From assembly GCF_019331695.1 (NCBI RefSeq), contig NZ_JAHBBI010000007.1, forward strand, positions 123,941-187,940: a stretch of 64,000 bases of DNA, given 5' to 3'. Position 1 is the first letter of the stretch. Every line of letters starts with the position of its first letter. The position numbers were made by a program, and so were the translations under genes. This document shows, piece by piece, positions 24,342 through 33,255 of the stretch. The notes beneath the pieces were generated by a model. The model saw only the letters and a list, made by a program, of their open reading frames with translations, was not told the DNA's origin and searched no databases. Source of the DNA: Bifidobacterium pluvialisilvae. Its GTDB lineage: Bacteria > Actinomycetota > Actinomycetes > Actinomycetales > Bifidobacteriaceae.

Positions 24342-26423
24342 ATGCCGGGTTTGATCATTAAAGAAGACATCGAGAAGGTGCGCGCCGCCGCCGACCTGTA
24401 CGACATCGTCTCCGCCGACGTCACGCTGAAGGCGTCCGGCTCCGGCACGTTCATGGGCCTGTGCCCGTTCCACGACGAGAAGACGCCGAGCTTCTCCGTA
24501 CGCCCGGCGCTCGGCTCATGGCACTGCTTCGGCTGCGGCCTCGGCGGCGACGTGTTCAAATACGTCGAACAGTCCGAAAACGTGGGATTCGCCGACGCCG
24601 TCGAAATCCTCGCCGACAAATACCATATCGAGCTGCATTACGACTCCAACCAGCCGCAGCAGCGGCAGGGGTCCAAACGGTCGCGTCTGCTGGAGGCCAA
24701 CGACGAGGCGCAGCGTTTCTTCGTCTCGCAGATCATGAGCCGCGAGGCCCTGGCCGCACGCAAGCTCCTCGCCGGACGCAACTTCTCCCAGGCCGACTGC
24801 GAGCGCTTCGGCTGCGGCTACGCGCCGCAGGGCTGGGATAATCTCGTCCGTCATCTCGCATCGAAGGGGTTCACGCATCAGGAGATGATGGACGCCGGTC
24901 TCGCCCGTCAGGGCCAGCGTGGCGTCTACGATTATTTCCGCGGCCGCGTGACGTGGCCCATCCGTGACTCCGCCGGCCGTACGCTGGGTTTCGGCGCACG
25001 CAAGCTGTATGACGACGATACGATTCAGGCGAAGTACATCAATACGCCGGATACGTCGCTGTATCACAAGAACCAGGTGCTGTACGGTCTTGATTTGGCC
25101 AAGTCGAACATCGTGAAGAAACGCCAGGTCGTGATCGTCGAGGGATATACGGATGTGATGGCGTGTCATTTGGCCGGCGTGGATACGGCGGTGGCCACGT
25201 GCGGCACGGCGTTCGGCCGTGAGCACGCGAAGATCGTGCGTCGTCTGATTTCCGACGACAAGCTTGGCGGATTGCAGCTGATCGGACCGGGGAAGAACCG
25301 TACGTCGCGTGTGGTGTTCACGTTCGACGGCGATGCGGCCGGGCAGAAGGCCGCGTTGCACGCGTTCGGATTGGACGGCGCGTTTTTGTCGCAGACGTTC
25401 GTGGCCGTGGCCGACGATAATCTCGACCCGTGCGATCTGCGCATCCAGCGTGGTGACGGGGCGGTGCGTACGCTGATCGACAACGCGTATCCGCTGTATG
25501 ATTTCGTGAGCAACACGGCGATCGACCAGTTCGATACGCAGTATACGACCGGGCAGATGGGTGCGGTGAAGGCCGTGGTGCCGGTGATCGCGCAGATTCG
25601 CGACCGGTCGTTGGTGAACCTGTATGCGCGTAAGGCGGCGCGGCGCGTCGGCGTGGATCTGGATGTGATGCTGCGTGAGGTGGGCAATGCGCGTCGGCAG
25701 CTGCGTGTGCGTGACGAGGACGCGTATGCGCCGCGCGACCGTCGTCGGTATGACAACGGCGGCGAATATGCGGGGGCGGGCGCCCGTGGCGGCGACCCGT
25801 ATGCCGATCCGGCGCGGCGGCGTGCCCTGGAACGGCAGGACGCGCTGACGCAGGGGTATTACCGCATCGACGACGCGGTGTTCATCTGCGAACAGCAGTT
25901 CATGGGCATTCTCATCCAGGTGCCAAGGTCGGTGAACCGCGCGATGTTCGCGCAGCTGACGGTCGACAGTTTCATGACGCCGGTGTTTCGGTCGATGTAT
26001 CAGGCGTTGGAGGCTGCCGGTGGGCTGCCGTCGAACGATACGCCACAGGGGTTGTGGATGCATAATCTCTCCAAGGCCGCTGGGCCGATGCTGGAGGGTG
26101 TGGTGAACGAGCTGGCCGTGATGCCGTTGCCGTTGCCGAGCGCGGAACGGGATTCCCAGCAGGTGACGGATGAGATGGCGCAGTCGTCGTCGGCGGTTTC
26201 GGCGCCGTTGCGTCCGGCCACGGATGCGGAGAAGCAGTATGCGTCGGAGTTGCTGGTGCGGTTGCTCGACATGGGCTATATGCGGCTCATCGCTCGCAAC
26301 AAGCGGCGGATGAACCAGCTGCCCGAAGGCGAGGAGAAGTTCCGCCTGCTCGGCGAGATCACCAAGCTCGAGGCCAACCGCAAGAACCTTCAGGCCGAGA
26401 TCTTCGGCAACACCGTGGGCTGA
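24342..26423 (+). CDS. dnaG: DNA primase
   Basis: Replicative primase of 693 residues. The N-terminal zinc finger has CPFHDEKTPSFSV then HCFGCGLGGD (about 41-69); the Toprim core has VIVEGYTDVMACH (about 265-277) and VVFTFDGDAAGQ (about 325-336). It is longer than typical 600-residue primases because of a low-complexity charged linker (about 465-505, RDRRRYDNGGEYAGAGARGG) before the C-terminal helicase-interaction region. The second half uses less GC-rich codons than its neighbours. Start ATG 24342, with no clear ribosome site. Confidence 0.95.
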   Translation: MPGLIIKEDIEKVRAAADLYDIVSADVTLKASGSGTFMGLCPFHDEKTPSFSVRPALGSWHCFGCGLGGDVFKYVEQSENVGFADAVEILADKYHIELHYDSNQPQQRQGSKRSRLLEANDEAQRFFVSQIMSREALAARKLLAGRNFSQADCERFGCGYAPQGWDNLVRHLASKGFTHQEMMDAGLARQGQRGVYDYFRGRVTWPIRDSAGRTLGFGARKLYDDDTIQAKYINTPDTSLYHKNQVLYGLDLAKSNIVKKRQVVIVEGYTDVMACHLAGVDTAVATCGTAFGREHAKIVRRLISDDKLGGLQLIGPGKNRTSRVVFTFDGDAAGQKAALHAFGLDGAFLSQTFVAVADDNLDPCDLRIQRGDGAVRTLIDNAYPLYDFVSNTAIDQFDTQYTTGQMGAVKAVVPVIAQIRDRSLVNLYARKAARRVGVDLDVMLREVGNARRQLRVRDEDAYAPRDRRRYDNGGEYAGAGARGGDPYADPARRRALERQDALTQGYYRIDDAVFICEQQFMGILIQVPRSVNRAMFAQLTVDSFMTPVFRSMYQALEAAGGLPSNDTPQGLWMHNLSKAAGPMLEGVVNELAVMPLPLPSAERDSQQVTDEMAQSSSAVSAPLRPATDAEKQYASELLVRLLDMGYMRLIARNKRRMNQLPEGEEKFRLLGEITKLEANRKNLQAEIFGNTVG

Positions 26424-26439
26424 GCGAAGGACTCGGCGA

Positions 26440-26820
26440 GACGCCCCACCCAATCGGCTCCCCTTCAAGTTTAGGGGGAAGGGGGATTGTCGGGACGGTC
26501 CCATCCAATCGGCTCCCCTCTGGAAGGGAGCTGTCCGCCGTAGGCGGACTGAGGGGAGGGTGGATTCTGGATGGAGGTGTCTCTCCCCTCAGTCTCGCTT
26601 CGCTCGACAGCTCCCCTCAGCGAGGGGAGCCGATTGCCCCGCCCTGTCATCCTGAGCGGAGCCGCTTGCGGCGGAGTCGAAGGATCTTGAAATCGGCCGG
26701 AGCGCAGGATCCTTCGACTCCGGGCTGCGCCCTTCGTTCAGGATGACAGAGTGGAGGGCGCAGCCCGCTCACAGTGGCAGAGTGACTTGTGGTCCACGCC
26801 CTTCGCTCAGGATGACAGGG
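26440..26820. repeat. Nested intergenic palindromic repeats after dnaG
   Basis: Two inverted-repeat types lie side by side: CGGCTCCCCT...AGGGGAGCCG (about 26455-26635) and TGTCATCCTGAGCG...GAGTCGAAGGATCTTG with its complement AGGATCCTTCGACTC...TTCAGGATGACA (26645-26749). A further CGCTCAGGATGACA copy is near 26805. The second type recurs at 44228-44400. They resemble mobile REP/MITE-like intergenic repeats of gut bacteria; no transposase is near. They lie between convergent dnaG and the glycosylase gene. Confidence 0.8.
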
Positions 26821-26859
26821 ATGTCACGGCGGTTTTGCACTGGCGGCCCATGCCTTCCA

Positions 26860-27393
26860 TCACCCGGCCATACCGCACGCCTCGGCCACCGCCCGATATG
26901 CCTCCACCAGCTGCGGCAGCCGCATGCGCGCGTTCGCCGGGCTCGTCGACGGCAGGGGAGTCATCGGCATGCCGATGCCGGCCGCCACCAGCCGCGGCGC
27001 ACACAGACGACGATACAATTGCGCAGCCTTGCCTCCGGTCGTGAACACGTGGGTGATGCGCGAGGCGCGGATGATCGGCGCGAGGTCATTCGGCACCGCG
27101 TTGCGGATCGACGAGTCGCTTGCCCCCGCGATATCGCAGGAGGCGATGACATCCCATAGGGCGAACCGGTGCCGCAACGCGAAGTCGCGTCTTGCCGCGG
27201 CGCTCGCCTCCGGCACCGGCTCATCGAACAATGCGGCCATCGCCGGCCAGAACCGGTTCTGCGGATGCATGTAGTAGAACGCCGCCTCCCGGGAATTCGG
27301 GCTCGGCATCGAACCGAGCACCAGCACGCGCGAATCCGCGTCCCACACCGGCCCGAACCCATGTTCCACATGCTGCATCTCCTGCGATTTCAT
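26860..27393 (-). CDS. DNA-deoxyinosine (hypoxanthine) glycosylase, UDG superfamily
   Basis: Protein of 177 residues of the uracil-DNA-glycosylase fold. VLVLGSMPSPNSREAAFYY followed by MHPQNRFWP (about 24-51) matches hypoxanthine-DNA glycosylases, with VPNDLAPII and TGGKAAQLYRR later and a C-terminal LPSTSPANA motif. It would excise deaminated adenine (hypoxanthine) from DNA in base-excision repair. Start: ATG 27393 (MKSQEMQHV); another ATG at 27405 is in frame and neither has a strong ribosome site. Convergent with dnaG across a repeat region; tRNA-Arg lies upstream on the same strand. Confidence 0.78.
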   Translation of the reverse strand: MKSQEMQHVEHGFGPVWDADSRVLVLGSMPSPNSREAAFYYMHPQNRFWPAMAALFDEPVPEASAAARRDFALRHRFALWDVIASCDIAGASDSSIRNAVPNDLAPIIRASRITHVFTTGGKAAQLYRRLCAPRLVAAGIGMPMTPLPSTSPANARMRLPQLVEAYRAVAEACGMAG

Positions 27394-27485
27394 GGTGACC
27401 AGCATAGTAGCGATATCGGAGTCGCCTATGGGAGCCGACTTCCGCCATGGTGTCTAGTAGTATCCAGAACGATTAGGAACGAAAA

Positions 27486-27521
27486 ACAAAGGCCCTTGGA
27501 ATCCCAATGTTTCCAAGGGCT
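27486..27521 (-). terminator. Intrinsic terminator of tRNA-Arg
   Basis: On the minus strand GCCCTTGGAA pairs with TTCCAAGGGC and is followed by TTTGTTTTT, immediately after the tRNA. Confidence 0.85.
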
Positions 27522-27527
27522 GAGTCG

Positions 27528-27601
27528 TGACCCCGGCCGGACTCGAACCGGCGACCTACAGATTAGAAGTCAGTTGCTCTATCCAGCTGAGCTACGGGGC
27601 C
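27528..27601 (-). tRNA. tRNA-Arg (anticodon UCU)
   Basis: 74 bases on the minus strand with GGCCCCG acceptor arm, D-loop AGCTGGAT, anticodon loop CTTCTAA giving TCT, and T-arm CCGGTTCGAGTCCGG. CCA is not encoded. The anticodon stem as read (ACTGA/TCTGT) contains a central U-U mismatch. A terminator follows directly. Confidence 0.93.
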
Positions 27602-27742
27602 AAAGACAACGAGAAGACATTGTAGCAACTCGCACGCCGTTTCGCCACGGCAAACCGCCGGCGGAGTCGGAGCCGTGGCGCGGTAATCTGGGAACGGCGC
27701 CTAACTGGGGCGTCCATCGAATACGACGGAGGGAGCGTCGGT

Positions 27743-28405
27743 ATGCGACTGGCGATGATCGCGAATATCGACTTCGATCACAATGACGACGGCGGCGACG
27801 GTGTCGATGACGTCAAGTCTACCGACCTGTTCGTCATGTTCCACGGGTATGGCAACGACGAGCAGGAGATGGTGCGCATCATCGACGCCATCGAACCTGG
27901 CACCGACTACATCTCCGTGCAGGCGCCCATCCACCGCACGTATCTCGGCGGCCACGCGTGGTACGACAGCGCCGGCTGGGACGACGTGCGCATCCAGGCG
28001 CAATGCTCGGCCATCGGCGACCGGCTCGTCACGCTGCTCGACGCCAGCGGGCTGCGCAATCGTCGCATCGTACTCGTCGGATTCTCACAGGGCGGGTATC
28101 TGTCGTACCGTCTGCTCGCCGACCATCCGGACGTGTTCGATGCCGCGGTACTGCTCGCGCCGTCATTTCACGATGCCGACACCGGCGGCACCGTCGCAAC
28201 CGTGCCGGAACCGTCCGGCGCCGCACGCCCCGACGTCTTCCTTGGCTACGGCACCCTCGACCGGCAGATTCCCGACGCACAGAAGGCCGCCATGCGCGAC
28301 GCGCTCGCCCGCTTCGCGAACGTCGAGGAACGCGCCTACGCCGGCATGCGCCACGACGTGTGCGAGCAGGAGTTCGCCGACATCCGCGCCTTCCTCGCAC
28401 GGTGA
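27743..28405 (+). CDS. Alpha/beta-hydrolase, phospholipase/carboxylesterase family
   Basis: Protein of 220 residues resembling small carboxylesterases (YpfH/lysophospholipase-like). Oxyanion motif HGYGND (about 34-39), nucleophile Ser in GFSQGG (about 116-121), then Asp in GTLDRQIP and His in AGMRHDVCE complete the triad. No signal peptide, so cytoplasmic. An acidic patch (DFDHNDDGGDGVDD, about 10-23) near the N-terminus is unusual. Start: ATG 27743 with GGAGG thirteen bases before. It is a single gene between tRNA-Arg and the brnTA module; substrate unknown. Confidence 0.75.
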   Translation: MRLAMIANIDFDHNDDGGDGVDDVKSTDLFVMFHGYGNDEQEMVRIIDAIEPGTDYISVQAPIHRTYLGGHAWYDSAGWDDVRIQAQCSAIGDRLVTLLDASGLRNRRIVLVGFSQGGYLSYRLLADHPDVFDAAVLLAPSFHDADTGGTVATVPEPSGAARPDVFLGYGTLDRQIPDAQKAAMRDALARFANVEERAYAGMRHDVCEQEFADIRAFLAR

Positions 28406-28451
28406 CGATAGACGTGCGGGTGTCGTTCCATATCAGCCGTTGCCCTAGACG

Positions 28452-28670
28452 CTATTGGAACCGCAATTGCCGCTTGTCCTTGGCACACTGCCCGAGATAC
28501 AGGTTGATGAGATTCTGATACGGTATGCCGGTCTGCGCCGCCAACGACTTGAAATAGTCAAGCGTATCCACGTCGATACGCATGGTCACCGACTTGCGAA
28601 GCTTTTTCGCATAGGGGTTTGGTGCGGAATCCGAGAAATCGTATTCATCGCGCATCGTAGAGTCTTCCAT
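28452..28670 (-). CDS. brnA: BrnA-like antitoxin
   Basis: Protein of 72 residues with a C-terminal ribbon-helix-helix region: NPYAKKLRKSVTMRIDVDTL then DYFKSLAAQTGIPYQNLINL (about 18-57), typical of BrnA/CopG antitoxins that bind BrnT and repress the operon. Start ATG 28670 behind AAAGGAG. It overlaps the toxin gene's 3' end by 26 bases, in the normal toxin-first order of BrnTA. The full RHH domain and intact frame suggest a working module. Confidence 0.85.
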   Translation of the reverse strand: MEDSTMRDEYDFSDSAPNPYAKKLRKSVTMRIDVDTLDYFKSLAAQTGIPYQNLINLYLGQCAKDKRQLRFQ

Positions 28671-28956
28671 AGGTCGACGTCTCCTTTCGTGTGGCCTTCC
28701 TTGCCGATATCAGCCGGATGACCTCCTCGTTCTCCCGATAGCAATGGCAGACCACCAGGACCCGCGCATGGTCACTGATGCCGAGGATGACGAACCGTTC
28801 CTCGTCTTGGGAATGGTCCGGGTCGGGGATTACACGGGCGTATGGGTCATGGAATACGCTGCTGGCCTCCTTGAAGGAAATCCCATGCTTGCGGATATTG
28901 ATGGCGGCTTTGTTGTCATCCCACGTGAAACGCAGAATTGTATTGCTATTATACAT
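28645..28956 (-). CDS. brnT: BrnT-family ribonuclease toxin
   Basis: Protein of 103 residues with the BrnT layout: RFTWDDNKAAINIRKHGISF (9-28), a DPDHSQDEERFVILG block (45-59) and RLISARKATRKE near the C-terminus. BrnT is a RelE-fold RNase neutralised by BrnA. Start: ATG 28956; the frame extends to 29043 without a ribosome site or family match. The divergent SNF2 ATPase starts 155 bases away. A second, more distant BrnT/BrnA pair is at 46050-46554. Confidence 0.85.
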   Translation of the reverse strand: MYNSNTILRFTWDDNKAAINIRKHGISFKEASSVFHDPYARVIPDPDHSQDEERFVILGISDHARVLVVCHCYRENEEVIRLISARKATRKETSTYGRLYDAR

Positions 28957-29111
28957 ATATTGTCCATATTCTGCAGGTTCGTATTGTCGTCGATAGAGTG
29001 AGAATGGTACGTTCCTGCGATGGTATCGAATATGGAACGGCAACAGGGTGCTATACGAAGAATGTTGACGAACGTGAGTTTTCCTTGCGATTACAGCGAA
29101 AGGGGGCGGTG

Positions 29112-32100
29112 ATGGCGGACGATTGGCGGGCGCGCGTGTATGGCGGCCGGGGGAGCGGGGCGTCGTACGGCGGCTCCGACGGCGGCGGTTTCGGCCACTC
29201 CGACTTCGGTTATGGTTTCGACGACGCCGAATTCAGTGATTTCGGTGACGGATACGATTTCGGTAACGACGCCGACGACGACGTAGCCAACGATGACGCG
29301 GTCGACGACGAAGGTGCATCGTTCGGCCATCGGGACGAGGCCATCTCCGAACAGACGTTGCGCGTGCTCGGCGGCGTCTCGTTCTACCGCGCCTACGACG
29401 TCATCTCCAGCGGACGGATACATGGCATGGCCTGCGCGGTGGGCCGCGACGGCGCGACCACGCTCATCGCCATGGTCGACTCCTCCGCCGGCGGCATCGG
29501 CTACCGGGTGCGCGCCACATTGGACGAGACCCACGGCCGCGTGATCGACACCTCATGCTCATGCCCCGCCTACGGCCGCTACGGCTCCGTCTGCAAGCAC
29601 GTCATCGCGCTCATCATGCAATACAACGACGCGCCCGAATCGTTCGACCAGAACGCTCCGGTCGGCGTCCCAGGCGGCCGGCCGCCGCGGCCCCGTCGAA
29701 CCTCCCGAATGCTGCAGGCGTTCATGCAGCAGGAGGACATCCATCAACGGCAGGAAGCCCAAAGCCGACAGGTCGACCTGCTCAAACAGGTCAGCGCGCT
29801 CGCCGACGCGGACGGCGCGGACGATGCCGGCGGTAGGTCCGCACGCAGGGGAGCGGTCGGCGTCGCCGCGCTCGAACGGCATATGCCGGTCGGCAGTGTC
29901 TCGCTCAGACCGGGCATCGTCCGGTCGGCATCCGGCAACGGGTGGCTGCTGCGGCTGCGCATCACCGTGCCGTCCCGCAGCGTCTCCTACGTCGTCAAGG
30001 ACGTCGACGCCTTCCTACGCGCCGTGAAATGGCAGCAATACGTGGTCTATGGCAAAAAGCTCGCGTTCACGCATACGATGGACGCGTTCGACGAACGTTC
30101 CCGCACCGGCATCGGCCTGTTGCGGCGTGCGGCGGACATCCGCGCCGGCATCGAATCCCATGGCGGCGGATATCGCGGGCGCAGGGCGCAGACTTCCGAA
30201 ATGCTATTGACCGACGACGAAATCACCGACCTGCTGGACCTGTACGTGGATTCGGGGGAGACGGTCGACTACGCGTCGTCCGGGTATTACGCGGCGTCGA
30301 TGGCGACGGACGTCGTGGACGGCGATCCCGACCTCGGCCTGTCCGTCGAACGCGTCGACAAGAACGGCGACGTCGTCGGAGACGACGATACGGACGTCCC
30401 CAACGGTGATGACGGCGGTTCGTCGTATGGATATGTAGTCAGGCATCGTATGAATGTAGATGCTCTGATCATTGGCCAGCAGAGCAGTTTCGCCATCGTG
30501 CGTGCGTCGGTCGGCAGCGGTGATGGCGGCCTGCCGGTCATTCACCGGTGCAGCCGACGATTCGTCGACGACCGTCGCATCATCGGCGTGCTGTGCGACG
30601 ACCGGGACGCCGACGGACTGTATCTTGGTCCCGACGATGTCGACATGTTCTCCAGAACGGTGCTGCCATACGTCACACCGATTCACAACGTGACGGGAAG
30701 CGGCGCCGTGTCTACGGTCGGAGACAATGCTGGCACGGGCAATGCCGGAGGTGCGGATGATACCGATGGCGGCATCGGTGCAACGGCCGGCGGCGAGCGT
30801 CGCGACTGCGGCATCCCCATGCAGCTGCCTGCCGAACTGGCGCGCCGCAAACGGCTTCCCTGCCATATCGAAATCTATCTCGACCGCGACATGCACGGCG
30901 TCAGCTGCGAATTGAAGGCCCGTTACGGCGACGACCGCTTCGACGTGTTCGCCGGCGTCAGTCCGTCCGACGCGATGCGGGACCGCGACGTCGAACGACT
31001 CGCCGTCGAGGCCGTGCTCCACTATTTCCCCCGTCCGGACGGTCTCGTGGCACGCATCCCCGAATCCGACGACGATGCCATCTGGAGGCTCCTCACCGAA
31101 GGACTGCCCGTGCTGCGTGGGCTTGGCGACGTGTTCTCCACGCCCGCGTTCGACGGACTGACCGCCGTCAACCGGCCGACCATCAAAGTGGGATTGTCGT
31201 TGAGATCCGACCTGGTGGAGATCTCGCCGATTGCCGACGAAATCGACCCCAAGGACGTGCCCGCCCTGCTGGCCGGCTACCGCAGCCGCCGCAAATACCA
31301 TCGCCTGTCGAACGGCGCGTTCGTGAACCTGCGCGACGTCAATACGAAGGCCATCGACGACATCGCCGCCGATCTGGGCATCCGCGCCGACGAACTGGCG
31401 GCCGGCGTTCGCGTGCCCGCCTACGAGGCCTACTATCTCGACCATGAGGTCGATGACGGCGACAAGGACGAACGCTTCCGCGACTACGTGAACGACCTCA
31501 AGGTCATCGACCCTGCTTCATACACCGTGCCGTCGTCGCTGGCGACGGTGCTGCGACCGTATCAGGTTGAGGGGTTCCGCTGGCTGAATGCCATATGCGA
31601 CAAGGGATTCGGCGGCATCCTCGCCGACGAGATGGGGCTGGGCAAGACCGTGCAGCTGCTGTCGTTGCTCGTCTCCCGACGCGGCGAATTCCGCAAGGTC
31701 GGGCCGAACCTCATCGTCTGCCCGGCGTCGCTGGTCTACAACTGGGCCGCCGAATGCGCGAAGTTCGCGCCGGAGCTGACGGTCGAGGTCGTGGCGGGGA
31801 CGAAGGCGGAACGGCGACGCATCCTCGAGGCGGCACGCGGCGGGGCGGGCGACGTGGACGCCGGGGTGGTCGTCGGGACTGCCGGTGACGGGACGACCGA
31901 TGGCACGGACCCCAGGGCCGCCGTCCCCGACGTGCTCATCACGTCCTACGACCTGCTGCGCCGCGACATCGCCGACTACGACGGCATCGCATGCTGCTGC
32001 ATGGTGCTTGACGAGGCCCAATACGTGAAGAACCACGCGACCAAGTCATCGAAGGCCGTGAGGTCGGTCGCGGCCCGGCATCGGTTCGCGCTCACCGGCA

Positions 32101-33080
32101 CGCCCATCGAGAACCGGCTGGCCGAACTGTGGAGCATCTTCGACTTCCTCATGCCCGGCATGTTCGGTTCGTACGCGCACTTCCGCGAACGGTTCGAAAT
32201 GCCCATACTCAGCGGCGATGAGCAGGCGCAGGCCAGATTGCAGGCGTTCGTCGGCCCGTTCATCCTCCGCCGGCGCAAGGCCGACGTGTTGAAGGACCTG
32301 CCGGAGAAGATCGAGAACGTCATCACCGTGCGGCTGGAAGGCGAGCAGCGACGACTGTATGCGGCGCTCGAACAGCGTCTGCGCGCCACATTGAACAAGC
32401 AGAAGGACAAGGACTTCAACACGGGCAAGATCCAGGTGCTCGCGCAGCTGACCAGGCTGCGTCAGGCCTGCTGCGACCCGCGGCTGCTGTATGCGAACTA
32501 CGGCGGCGACCTGCCGGAGAGCGGCGCCGGTGCATCCGGTAAACGCGTGAAGGCGCCGAAGTCGGCCAAGCTGGACGCCATCGAGGAGCTGGTGCTCTCC
32601 TGCCGCGACGCCGGGCGCAAGATGCTCATCTTCTCGCAGTTCACCAGCTACCTGGATTTGATAGCCGAACGATTGCGCCGCGACGACATCGCCTACGACG
32701 TCATCACCGGATCCACGCCGAAGAAACGCCGTCTCGAACTCGTCGACGCGTTCAACGCCGACGACACCCCCGTGTTCCTCATCTCGCTCAAGGCCGGCAA
32801 CACGGGACTCAACCTCACCGGCGCCTGCGTGGTCGTGCACGCCGACCCGTGGTGGAACGCCGCCGCGCAGGACCAGGCCACCGACCGCGCCCACCGCATC
32901 GGCCAGACACAGGATGTGAACGTGTATCAGATCGTGGCCAAGGACACCATCGAGGAACGCATCCTGAACCTCCAGCACAGCAAGACCGACTTGGCCTCAC
33001 GGTTCGTGGACGCCGCATCGTCGTCCGGCAACGCCATCTCCGCTCTCACCCGCGACGACCTCCTCGCCCTCTTGGACTGA
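29112..33080 (+). CDS. SNF2-family DNA translocase with SWIM zinc finger
   Basis: Large protein (1322 residues). A Gly/Asp-rich N-terminus (1-70) is followed by a SWIM zinc finger CSCPAYGRYGSVCKH (about 147-161), a long middle region with two acidic low-complexity inserts (about 405-440 and 535-560), then the SNF2 ATPase: DEMGLGKTVQ (about 839), DEAQYVKN box (about 966) and helicase C-domain with DRAHRIGQTQDVNVYQ (about 1257). It likely remodels nucleoprotein or acts in repair/transcription recycling (HepA-like); ATP-driven movement on duplex DNA is the family activity. Start ATG 29112 behind AAGGGGG. Next to brnTA, but no other defence genes are adjacent. Confidence 0.85.
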   Translation: MADDWRARVYGGRGSGASYGGSDGGGFGHSDFGYGFDDAEFSDFGDGYDFGNDADDDVANDDAVDDEGASFGHRDEAISEQTLRVLGGVSFYRAYDVISSGRIHGMACAVGRDGATTLIAMVDSSAGGIGYRVRATLDETHGRVIDTSCSCPAYGRYGSVCKHVIALIMQYNDAPESFDQNAPVGVPGGRPPRPRRTSRMLQAFMQQEDIHQRQEAQSRQVDLLKQVSALADADGADDAGGRSARRGAVGVAALERHMPVGSVSLRPGIVRSASGNGWLLRLRITVPSRSVSYVVKDVDAFLRAVKWQQYVVYGKKLAFTHTMDAFDERSRTGIGLLRRAADIRAGIESHGGGYRGRRAQTSEMLLTDDEITDLLDLYVDSGETVDYASSGYYAASMATDVVDGDPDLGLSVERVDKNGDVVGDDDTDVPNGDDGGSSYGYVVRHRMNVDALIIGQQSSFAIVRASVGSGDGGLPVIHRCSRRFVDDRRIIGVLCDDRDADGLYLGPDDVDMFSRTVLPYVTPIHNVTGSGAVSTVGDNAGTGNAGGADDTDGGIGATAGGERRDCGIPMQLPAELARRKRLPCHIEIYLDRDMHGVSCELKARYGDDRFDVFAGVSPSDAMRDRDVERLAVEAVLHYFPRPDGLVARIPESDDDAIWRLLTEGLPVLRGLGDVFSTPAFDGLTAVNRPTIKVGLSLRSDLVEISPIADEIDPKDVPALLAGYRSRRKYHRLSNGAFVNLRDVNTKAIDDIAADLGIRADELAAGVRVPAYEAYYLDHEVDDGDKDERFRDYVNDLKVIDPASYTVPSSLATVLRPYQVEGFRWLNAICDKGFGGILADEMGLGKTVQLLSLLVSRRGEFRKVGPNLIVCPASLVYNWAAECAKFAPELTVEVVAGTKAERRRILEAARGGAGDVDAGVVVGTAGDGTTDGTDPRAAVPDVLITSYDLLRRDIADYDGIACCCMVLDEAQYVKNHATKSSKAVRSVAARHRFALTGTPIENRLAELWSIFDFLMPGMFGSYAHFRERFEMPILSGDEQAQARLQAFVGPFILRRRKADVLKDLPEKIENVITVRLEGEQRRLYAALEQRLRATLNKQKDKDFNTGKIQVLAQLTRLRQACCDPRLLYANYGGDLPESGAGASGKRVKAPKSAKLDAIEELVLSCRDAGRKMLIFSQFTSYLDLIAERLRRDDIAYDVITGSTPKKRRLELVDAFNADDTPVFLISLKAGNTGLNLTGACVVVHADPWWNAAAQDQATDRAHRIGQTQDVNVYQIVAKDTIEERILNLQHSKTDLASRFVDAASSSGNAISALTRDDLLALLD

Positions 33081-33088
33081 GCTGCCCT

Positions 33089-33150
33089 GCCTTCCTCTGC
33101 CCCTCTGCCTCCCTCTGACGAGGGAGGTGACACGCGAAGCGTGACGGAGG
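33089..33150. repeat. CTCCCTC/GAGGGAG intergenic palindromic repeat
   Basis: CTCCCTCTGACGAGGGAG followed by GTGACACGCGAAGCGTGAC and GGAGGGAG forms nested hairpins just after the SNF2 gene. This is another intergenic repeat type; a single copy is seen in the window. Confidence 0.6.
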
Positions 33151-33255
33151 GAGAGACCGACACGTCACGAGGTGCATCCTCCTCCTACTCCACACCAATT
33201 CCGCGGAGTAGTCTGGAATCGGATACGCTCATCGACGAATCGAAGGGAAGCAGCG

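Noticed and set aside
26440..26820. Insertion sequence remnant
   Set aside because: Inverted repeats are present but there is no transposase frame or target duplication; better described as REP/MITE-like intergenic repeats.
27528..27601. tRNA-Arg as an attachment site of an integrated element
   Set aside because: No repeated copy of the tRNA 3' end and no integrase or phage genes were seen in the window.
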